A stretch of 7,068 nucleotides of DNA, from the NCBI GenBank assembly GCA_019310865.1, contig JAFDDL010000183.1, positions 1 to 7,068 on the forward strand, given 5' to 3'. Of this stretch, positions 1 to 5,180 are shown piece by piece (the stretch's first letter is position 1; the number at the start of each line of letters is the position of its first letter). Made by a program: the position numbers and the translations under genes. The notes under the pieces were generated by a model, which searched no databases, was not told the DNA's origin, and was given only the letters and a program-made list of their open reading frames with translations. Source of the DNA: Deltaproteobacteria bacterium. Lineage in GTDB: Bacteria; Desulfobacterota; Desulfobacteria; Desulfobacterales; JAFDDL01.

Positions 1-88
1 CGCATCCCACGGCCAGGAGCAGCAAGATGGCCCCAAAGACACAGGCTGCAATCGGATGGTATACAAGATAGGATTGAATCCGTTTCAT
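1..88 (-). CDS. N-terminal fragment of a membrane protein or lipoprotein (gene runs off the left edge)
   Basis: The minus strand reads an ATG at 88-86 followed by 28 more codons to the window edge. The peptide begins MKRIQSYLVYHP and continues into a hydrophobic stretch (about residues 13-27) ending in A-V-G-C. The start is supported by a GGGAG Shine-Dalgarno sequence five bases upstream; another in-frame ATG at 109-107 lacks a comparable site. A basic N-terminus, then His-Pro, then a long hydrophobic helix resembles the first transmembrane helix of RND/MMPL-type exporters. The terminal A-V-G-C could instead be a weak lipobox, although the -3 Leu usual in lipoproteins is Ala here. Only 29 residues are visible, so the product cannot be named. 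The gene is divergent from the URO-D operon and shares its intergenic region. Confidence 0.5.
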   Translation of the reverse strand, partial: MKRIQSYLVYHPIAACVFGAILLLLAVGC

Positions 89-137
89 TTGAACTCCCAG
101 GGAATGCATATTTAATTTACGCTTGCGAGGTACACAT

Positions 138-146
138 ATTTTACCA
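138..146 (-). promoter_or_regulatory. Possible extended -10 for the leftward membrane gene
   Basis: Read on the minus strand, 146-138 gives TGGTAAAAT, which is an extended -10 (TGn) plus a 5/6 match to TATAAT. It lies about 50 bases upstream of the GGGAG-supported ATG at 88. No good -35 hexamer sits 16-18 bases further upstream, so it is only a candidate. Confidence 0.2.
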
Positions 147-343
147 CAGAGCCCAACGAAAAGCGAGAACTGCGGAGATAGGGATTCCGAAGATCATGGC
201 GTGAGTTTTTTTAGAGACGATCAAAATTCATCATTGAAACCTCTTTAAGCTTGTTATACGGTGCGAAACGAACAAGGGATTTAGGGTACTGTATCCAACG
301 GCGATCGAGTGGATTGAGCGAAATATAGACGAGATATAGCTTG

Positions 344-372
344 TTGATATCCTAAAATAAAACGGTTACAAT
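344..372 (+). promoter_or_regulatory. Sigma70-type promoter of the URO-D/acyl-CoA synthetase operon
   Basis: A -35 hexamer TTGATA (344-349, 5/6 to consensus) and a -10 hexamer TACAAT (367-372, 5/6 to consensus) are separated by exactly 17 bases. Transcription would start near 379-380, giving a leader of about 23 bases to the ATG at 403. The Shine-Dalgarno site lies about ten bases into that message. A perfect TATAAT at 378-383 is not a better -10, because it has no -35 and would start the RNA inside the ribosome-binding site. Confidence 0.6.
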
Positions 373-388
373 CTTCATATAATGAAAC

Positions 389-394
389 AGGAGG
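389..394 (+). promoter_or_regulatory. Ribosome-binding site deciding the URO-D start
   Basis: A perfect AGGAGG is placed eight bases before the ATG at 403. It lies inside the longer reading frame that begins at the ATG at 382, which has no site of its own and would be almost at the 5' end of the predicted RNA. Translation therefore most likely starts at 403, removing seven residues from the longest possible protein. Confidence 0.8.
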
Positions 395-402
395 CTGACT
401 GT

Positions 403-1521
403 ATGGAACATTCCGAACTTTTTTCTGAAAGACTCGACCGAATCAAAACCGCCGTTTCGCTACAGGCCCCGGACCGGGTTCCGGTTGTTCTGGAATACGG
501 CTCATTTGCCGCCCACATTACCGGCACACCGCTGCCCGAGTACCTATTGAATTTGAAAAACTCCGTGAATATTATGATCGAGGCGTTTCAGCGGGTGACG
601 GAGAAGGCCCCGGCAGACGCCATCAATTACGGTTCTTTTTCACCCTATTTGCTGAGTTACCTCTGGCTTTCCAAGATTGGCGTTCCCGGAGTCGATTTGC
701 CGGACACCGCGTCGCACCAGGTGCTGGAAAAGGAGCTCATGAAGCCCGAAGACTACGACGCGATTCTGGAAAAAGGATGGCCGGCTTTCCATCAGGAATT
801 TATTGAAACCCGGGTGCTCAATGATGTTCCCGAAAAATACTGGCCGCTCAACCAGCCCGCGCCCGACGTGCTGGGGCAGTGGACCGGCATTGATACGCCG
901 GTTTTAAGCGGCGGTACTATCGGAACGCCCTTTGAATTTTTATGCGGCGGGCGTTCGCTGACACAGTTTTTCATGGACCTGCTAAAGATGCCGGATAAAT
1001 TGCAGGAAGTAATGGATGCCATGATGCCGCATCTATGTGCCCCAGCCTGCGAGGGTGCCAAAAATAATGGCTTTCCCACCGTATGGGTGGGCGGATGGCG
1101 GACCGCGCCGGTGATGCTGTCTCCCCAAAGTTGGGATCGGTTTGTCTGGCCCTATTTTGTGCAAATCGTCGAGGAGGTCCTCGCCCAGGGATTGATTCCC
1201 ATTCTTCATCTCGATGCCAACTGGGACCGTGAGCTTGCGCGGTTCCGAGAGTTGCCCAAGGGCAAGTGCATCATGGCCCTGGATGGAGATACGGACATTT
1301 TCAAGGCCAAGGAAATTTTGGGTGATCACATGTGCCTCATGGGGGACGTGCCGCCGAGTATGCTTGTTACGGACAGTCCAGACGAGGTGTATGCTTATGC
1401 AAACCGGTTGATCCGTGAGGTGGGAAAGGAAGGATTCATCCTCCAGTCCGGATGTGACATCCCCGAAAATGCGAAACTCGAAAATGTGCAAGCCATGGTT
1501 GCGGCGGCTAATGACAGCTGA
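403..1521 (+). CDS. Uroporphyrinogen decarboxylase (URO-D)/MtaA-type family protein, putative methyltransferase
   Basis: The 372-residue protein is a full-length member of the URO-D superfamily branch that includes corrinoid:CoM methyltransferases (MtaA, MtbA, CmuA). The N-terminal part has the R-(V/I)-P-V segment (DRVPVV). Further on are a GTPFEFLCGG segment, the LSPQSWDRFVWPYF segment typical of the family, then H-L-D-A-N at residues 269-273 and a C-terminal G-C-D-I-P with C351, followed by LENVQAM. In MtaA-type enzymes zinc is held by His-X-Cys plus a later Cys. Here the His and late Cys are kept, but the first Cys is replaced by Asp (D271). Genuine haem-pathway HemE is unlikely, given the MtaA-like C-terminus and the context. 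The gene is first in an operon with an ADP-forming acyl-CoA synthetase 11 nt downstream. The product is probably cytoplasmic. Family call is firm, but substrate and reaction are unknown. Confidence 0.88.
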   Translation: MEHSELFSERLDRIKTAVSLQAPDRVPVVLEYGSFAAHITGTPLPEYLLNLKNSVNIMIEAFQRVTEKAPADAINYGSFSPYLLSYLWLSKIGVPGVDLPDTASHQVLEKELMKPEDYDAILEKGWPAFHQEFIETRVLNDVPEKYWPLNQPAPDVLGQWTGIDTPVLSGGTIGTPFEFLCGGRSLTQFFMDLLKMPDKLQEVMDAMMPHLCAPACEGAKNNGFPTVWVGGWRTAPVMLSPQSWDRFVWPYFVQIVEEVLAQGLIPILHLDANWDRELARFRELPKGKCIMALDGDTDIFKAKEILGDHMCLMGDVPPSMLVTDSPDEVYAYANRLIREVGKEGFILQSGCDIPENAKLENVQAMVAAANDS

Positions 1522-1532
1522 CAGGAGCAGAT

Positions 1533-3947
1533 ATGACATCAACATCACACCTACCGGCAGAACCGATTCTGAATATCGATTATAAGGCCATCACCGCCCT
1601 GTTTCAGAAAGCCTCCGAAGACGGAAGGCAGTCGCTATTTGAACACGAGGTCTATGAGCTGCTGAAAAAATCCGGTGCGGAAACCCCACCCGGTTGCCAT
1701 CTACTGGAACGCGGCGGGCGCCCGGACGATTCGCTGCTAAACGCGTTGCCCGGCGATAAGGTGGTCCTGAAGATCATATCACCGACCATCGTTCATAAAT
1801 CGGAAGTCGGCGGTGTTCGGGTTGTCGCCAATTCACCGGATAAAATCCGTTCGGCTTGGCGGCGAATGACCAGCGAGGTGCCCGAAAAATACGCCGACTG
1901 GATTGCACGCCATTCGGATCAGGCGCCGGAGGCCTACCGTGGCCTTTCGGACGATGCGCTCCTCTCTGCGATCATTGGCGATATTCGCGGGGTGCTCATG
2001 GTGCAGTACATGCCCCCGGATTCCGAATCTTTCGGTAACGAATTGATTGTGGGCTTTCGCAATACGCGGGAATTCGGGATGGTTATCAATGCCGGGCTGG
2101 GGGGGACCGACACCGAACTGTATGCCAAGCGGTTTCGAAAAGGCCAGGCGGTACTGGCCGCCTCAACCGAAATGACCGATGCGATTACCTTCTTTGACCG
2201 GTTTCGCCAAACCATTTCCTATCGGAAGATGGCCGGTCTCACGAGAGCCCAGCGGCGCATTGTCACGGACGATCAGCTGGTGGAATGTTTCGGATCGTTC
2301 ATCGCCATGGCCAACTATTTTTCTCCGCTGAATCCGGATGCACCGTTTGTCATCGATGAACTGGAAATCAACCCATTTGCGTTCACCGATTTTCTCATGA
2401 CGCCTCTGGATGGATTGTGCAAATTTTCCAAGCCCGGATCGTTGCCTGCAAAGCGACCGATCGCGAAAATTGACAAATTGCTGCACCCAAAACGAATTGG
2501 AATTATCGGTGTATCGGCCACGCGAAAAAATTTCGGCCGTATCATCCTTGAAAATATCATTGCCAACGGATTCGATCCGGACATGATTACCATCATTCGG
2601 CCGGGCATCGACGAAATCGACGGGGTTCGCTGCGTAGCCGACCTTTCGGCGTTGACAGATAAACTCGATCTCTTTGTGGTTGCCGTGGGGGCCGAGAAAG
2701 TGCCGGACCTGGCCGATCAGATCATTTCCCTGGAAAAGGCGGATACCGTCATGCTCATTCCCGGCGGTATCGGGGAAAAGGTTGGAAGTGAGGCGCGCGC
2801 GCAGCAATTAATCGATCATATCACGGCTGCTCACCAGAAACCCGACGGCGGGCCCATATTCCTGGGAAGCAACTGCCTTGGGGTCATCTCCCATCCGGGC
2901 CGATACGATACGCTCTTCATCCCGGAAGAAAAGCTACCCAAGCAGCGCGGCGATTACCGACGAAGCGCCGCATTCATCAGCCAGAGCGGGGCGTTTATGA
3001 TTACACGCGTCAGCCGGAAACCCCGTCTTGATCCGGCTTACATGGTCTCCATCGGCAACCAGACAGACTTGACGCTGGGCGACATGCTGTTCTATTTCAA
3101 AGACCACCCATCGGTGAATACCCTGGCGGTTTATGCCGAAGGGTTCCAGGATTTAGACGGCCTTGAATTTGCCAAATCGGTTCGCCAGGCGGTTCTCAAT
3201 GGTAAAGACGTGATATTTTATAAGGCCGGTCGCACCCCGGAGGGAAAAACCGCAACCTCGGGGCATACGGCATCGCTGGCAGGCGATTACACGGTCTGTG
3301 AATCGTGTGTCCGGCAGGCCGGCGCCATTGTGGCCCAGACCTTTACCCAGTTCGAGGACCTATTTGTTCTTTCCCAAAGACTCCATGGCAAGAAAATATC
3401 GGGAACTCGCCTGGCAGCCGTCAGTGGCGCCGGGTTTGAAGCGGTGGGCATGGCCGATAGCATTCAGTCCGATGATTACGCGATGCAAATGGCCGTATTT
3501 AGCCCAGACTCCAATGAGAAAATCGAGTCGATCCTCAAAGAAAAACGCCTGGATGCGCTGGTGGACATTAAAAATCCCCTGGATATCAATCCCGGCGCAG
3601 ATGACTTGGCCCATGCTGAAATCGTGAAAATTCTCAGTCGAGATTCGGGTGTCGATGCGGTTGTAGTGGGCCTCGATCCCCTGTCACCTGCCACATATAC
3701 CCTGGCTGGTGAGATGACTTCACTGGACGGAGAGCAGAGTGTGGTGCATCTGATGCCGAAAATTGCCCATGCCGGTGATAAACCGGTGATCGGCGTCGTT
3801 GATGGTGGCAGCCTGTATGACCCGCTGGTGGATGCGCTCGAGGAAAAAGGGCTGCCGGTCTTCAGATCGTCGGATCGCGCGGTTGCGGCCATCGCATTGT
3901 ATATCGAGGGGCGGTTGGCGGCAGAGCGGATTCGGTTAAATCGTTAA
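1533..3947 (+). CDS. Acetate/acyl-CoA ligase (ADP-forming), fused subunits in permuted order
   Basis: This 804-residue enzyme of the NDP-forming acyl-CoA synthetase superfamily would interconvert acyl-CoA + ADP + Pi and acid + ATP + CoA. The ATP-grasp (beta-type) half comes first, at about residues 20-290. It has S-P-T-I-V-H-K-S-E-V-G-G-V with the expected phosphorelay histidine H88, and the E-L-E-I-N-P metal/nucleotide motif at 276-281. The alpha-type half follows: a Rossmann-like CoA-binding domain from about 320 (G323-I-I-G-V-S), a succinyl-CoA-ligase-like domain from about 478 (ISQSGAF), the phosphohistidine segment TSGHTASLAGD with H578, and a C-terminal domain with NPLDI (681-685). Both catalytic histidines are present, so it should be active. 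Most fused bacterial members run alpha then beta and are about 700 residues long; this one is reversed and longer. An AGGAG site (1523-1527) precedes the start by five bases. The acyl substrate cannot be deduced. Confidence 0.93.
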   Translation: MTSTSHLPAEPILNIDYKAITALFQKASEDGRQSLFEHEVYELLKKSGAETPPGCHLLERGGRPDDSLLNALPGDKVVLKIISPTIVHKSEVGGVRVVANSPDKIRSAWRRMTSEVPEKYADWIARHSDQAPEAYRGLSDDALLSAIIGDIRGVLMVQYMPPDSESFGNELIVGFRNTREFGMVINAGLGGTDTELYAKRFRKGQAVLAASTEMTDAITFFDRFRQTISYRKMAGLTRAQRRIVTDDQLVECFGSFIAMANYFSPLNPDAPFVIDELEINPFAFTDFLMTPLDGLCKFSKPGSLPAKRPIAKIDKLLHPKRIGIIGVSATRKNFGRIILENIIANGFDPDMITIIRPGIDEIDGVRCVADLSALTDKLDLFVVAVGAEKVPDLADQIISLEKADTVMLIPGGIGEKVGSEARAQQLIDHITAAHQKPDGGPIFLGSNCLGVISHPGRYDTLFIPEEKLPKQRGDYRRSAAFISQSGAFMITRVSRKPRLDPAYMVSIGNQTDLTLGDMLFYFKDHPSVNTLAVYAEGFQDLDGLEFAKSVRQAVLNGKDVIFYKAGRTPEGKTATSGHTASLAGDYTVCESCVRQAGAIVAQTFTQFEDLFVLSQRLHGKKISGTRLAAVSGAGFEAVGMADSIQSDDYAMQMAVFSPDSNEKIESILKEKRLDALVDIKNPLDINPGADDLAHAEIVKILSRDSGVDAVVVGLDPLSPATYTLAGEMTSLDGEQSVVHLMPKIAHAGDKPVIGVVDGGSLYDPLVDALEEKGLPVFRSSDRAVAAIALYIEGRLAAERIRLNR

Positions 3948-4232
3948 AAAACGGATCCGGACGGTACAACCCGGGACGCATTTCTGGGTATCATGATGCC
4001 TATTTTTCACCGGTTTCACCAGGCGCTATGCCAGGCGCTTCCCGACCTACCGGTGGACAAAGTTGTCAACCGGCTGTTATTCGCCATTGGATCCATGGCA
4101 CACGCCGTCATGTCCAGACACGGACATGATGGGATGAACCAGGCAACCGAAGGCGGAGCGTCCATAAACATCGACGATCTGATCGAACAACTCATTGCTT
4201 TTGTTACCCACGGAATGGAGGGTGCTGCCTGA
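3948..4232 (+). pseudogene. C-terminal remnant of a TetR-family transcriptional regulator
   Basis: The open codons that follow the acyl-CoA synthetase stop, in the same frame, read TTRDAFLGIMMPIFHRF, then QALPDLPVDKVVNRLLFAIG, SMAHAV, and finally LIEQLIAFVTHGMEGAA. This matches the ligand-binding/dimerisation half of TetR regulators, where F..AL..ALP.LP, a (F/Y)AIGAMAH-like helix and a closing LV.FL..G helix are typical. The longest ATG frame inside it (3993-4232) would give only 79 residues, against roughly 190-220 for an intact TetR. There is no helix-turn-helix and no Shine-Dalgarno before 3993 or 3996. Recognisable similarity starts around 3966, only about 20 bases after the synthetase stop, so the DNA-binding half appears deleted. 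It may once have controlled the operon. A translated stand-alone dimerisation domain is a less likely reading. Confidence 0.7.
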
Positions 4233-4331
4233 AAACAGGGTCAAAAAAAGGCTTGGAAAAATTCTGGTGCTCTTGACACATTGTACAGATTTTGATTTTG
4301 AGGGCCGTCGCCTTTTCGATTAGAGCACAAT

Positions 4332-4345
4332 TTCGTGAACGAGTT
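4332..4345 (+). repeat. Operator-like direct repeat, copy 1
   Basis: TTCGTGAACGAGTT contains an interrupted palindrome, TCGT-GA-ACGA. It lies 33 bases upstream of the candidate -35 at 4379, and an identical copy occurs at 4439-4452. Two identical palindromic sites flanking a promoter suggest binding by a dimeric regulator, but the regulator is not identifiable here. Confidence 0.4.
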
Positions 4346-4378
4346 TTATAAAAAAATGGAAAATTATTAAATGAATAG

Positions 4379-4407
4379 TTGACTTACATATATTTTGCAT
4401 ATATTTA
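4379..4407 (+). promoter_or_regulatory. Candidate promoter for the ATC-hydrolase/acyl-CoA ligase genes
   Basis: TTGACT (4379-4384, 5/6 to the -35 consensus) is followed by A+T-rich DNA with two possible -10 hexamers: TATATT at 4400-4405 (5/6, 15-base spacer) and TATTTA at 4402-4407 (weaker, 17-base spacer). The spacer holds the nine-base repeat CATATATTT twice, 11 bases apart (4387-4395 and 4398-4406). The predicted RNA would begin near 4412-4415, giving a leader of about 65 bases that carries the second operator-like repeat. Confidence 0.45.
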
Positions 4408-4438
4408 AACATTGTATTTATTTAACTGGGAGAACCCC

Positions 4439-4452
4439 TTCGTGAACGAGTT
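4439..4452 (+). repeat. Operator-like direct repeat, copy 2
   Basis: This is an exact second copy of TTCGTGAACGAGTT, 107 bases downstream of copy 1. It lies in the predicted leader, ending 25 bases before the ATG at 4478. The A+T-rich tail is also roughly shared (TTATA versus TATATT after the common block). Its position just downstream of the likely transcription start would suit repression. Confidence 0.4.
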
Positions 4453-4465
4453 ATATTTTTAGAAT

Positions 4466-4470
4466 AGGAA
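4466..4470 (+). promoter_or_regulatory. Ribosome-binding site deciding the ATC-hydrolase-family start
   Basis: AGGAA ends seven bases before the ATG at 4478 but only one base before the ATG at 4472. The downstream ATG is therefore the likely start, making the protein two residues shorter than the longest frame. Confidence 0.55.
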
Positions 4471-4477
4471 AATGACT

Positions 4478-5116
4478 ATGTCAAAATCAGATGATGTTTT
4501 GTCAAAAAAGGATGATCAGGGAAAAAAAGAGCTGTTCAACATTCAAGTTAACGGAAGGCAAGTAGATGAAATAGTAAAGCTTCAACATGAGAAGTATTCG
4601 AAAGTCGAACTTAGCCGGCAGGGCCAATCCATGATGGCCTTGGCCTTTGTACAGGGTGCCAAGGCGCTTCTCTCGGTGGTTGATAAAGAGAAAGCCAAGG
4701 AAGCTTTGGCAAAAGCAGTGTACGATTTTGCCTATATGGGTGCCAGAGCAGCCGCTGAAGCGCGCGGCAATCCAAAGGACCTGAAAAGTTACCTTGAATT
4801 CCAGCATGAAGCTATGGGAACATTTCCGTTTATACCACCGGCGGAAATCTTAGAAGAGACAGAAACCAAGTTTGTTGGTGGAGTCCGGTCTTGTCCGTTT
4901 GCAGATGCGGTCCGAGATATGGCAGAGAATCTTCCAGAGTATGTAGACCAGGATGTAGTGGAGGTTGTATGTGCACGTTGCGAAACACTTGACTCAGGTC
5001 GGGTGGAAGGTTTTAATCCCGATATGAAAATGAAAAGGACCCATTTCATGCTTGGCGATCTTATTGGCGAGCCTCGATCCGAAGCATGTTATTTTGAATT
5101 TGAAACGTCCGAATAA
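4478..5116 (+). CDS. L-2-amino-thiazoline-4-carboxylic acid (ATC) hydrolase family protein
   Basis: This 212-residue protein has the layout of the ATC-hydrolase family. A helical middle (about residues 42-100, with DKEKAKEALAKAVYDFAYMG) is followed by a Cys-rich C-terminal domain: V-R-S-C-P-F-A-D with C139, C165-A-R-C168, then E-G-F-N-P-D-M-K, H189, and a terminal E-A-C204-Y-F-E-F. The characterised namesake opens the thiazoline ring of ATC to N-carbamoyl-L-cysteine. Most homologues in anaerobes have no proven substrate, so the name gives the family, not the reaction. There is no signal peptide, and the charged Lys/Asp-rich N-terminus suggests a cytoplasmic protein. It is the first gene after the A+T-rich regulatory region and precedes an acyl-CoA ligase by 64 nt in the same direction. 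The assignment rests on motif layout recognised by eye. Confidence 0.65.
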   Translation: MSKSDDVLSKKDDQGKKELFNIQVNGRQVDEIVKLQHEKYSKVELSRQGQSMMALAFVQGAKALLSVVDKEKAKEALAKAVYDFAYMGARAAAEARGNPKDLKSYLEFQHEAMGTFPFIPPAEILEETETKFVGGVRSCPFADAVRDMAENLPEYVDQDVVEVVCARCETLDSGRVEGFNPDMKMKRTHFMLGDLIGEPRSEACYFEFETSE

Positions 5117-5180
5117 TACCCCGATCGGATTCTAAATGACGACCTTTTTACAAATCGGTTTTTAAAAAAAGGGAAACGGT

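Larger units (their letters stand above)
89..402. other. Divergent intergenic region
   Basis: This 314-base stretch between the minus-strand membrane gene and the URO-D gene has no convincing reading frame on either strand. It is more A+T-rich than the operon to its right. It contains a good rightward promoter (344-372), the Shine-Dalgarno site of the URO-D gene, and a weak leftward extended -10 element (138-146). A six-base inverted repeat (CTTGTT 250-255, AACAAG 271-276, 15-base spacer) is present but too short to call an operator. No RNA gene or riboswitch was recognised. Confidence 0.6.

Noticed and set aside
250..276. CTTGTT/AACAAG inverted repeat in the divergent intergenic region as an operator
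   Set aside because: Six bases with a 15-base spacer and no extension is within chance expectation, and no second copy occurs.
382..402. ATG at 382 as the URO-D start
   Set aside because: It has no Shine-Dalgarno and would lie at the 5' tip of the predicted RNA; AGGAGG at 389-394 fits the ATG at 403 much better.
1033..1548. 171-codon minus-strand open frame opposite the URO-D gene
   Set aside because: It lies antisense to an intact, recognisable enzyme, and its translation has no family motif or domain-like pattern.
2163..2807. 214-codon minus-strand open frame opposite the acyl-CoA synthetase
   Set aside because: It is a composition shadow of a strongly conserved sense gene; no motifs are visible in its translation.
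4019..4039. CCAGGCGCT direct repeat in the TetR remnant
   Set aside because: The 12-base offset is four codons and encodes the repeated Q-A-L of a helix, so coding explains it.
4228..4239. CCTG-AAAA-CAGG hairpin at the end of the TetR remnant as a terminator
   Set aside because: The stem is only four pairs and no T-run follows on either strand in the right place.
4273..4278. Perfect TTGACA as a -35 element
   Set aside because: No acceptable -10 hexamer lies 16-18 bases downstream; the TTGACT element at 4379 has a better partner.
5121..5163. CCGAT/ATCGG pairing followed by TTTTT before the ligase gene as a terminator
   Set aside because: The stem is five pairs with a 28-base loop and competes with a local CCGATCGG palindrome; it is too weak to call.
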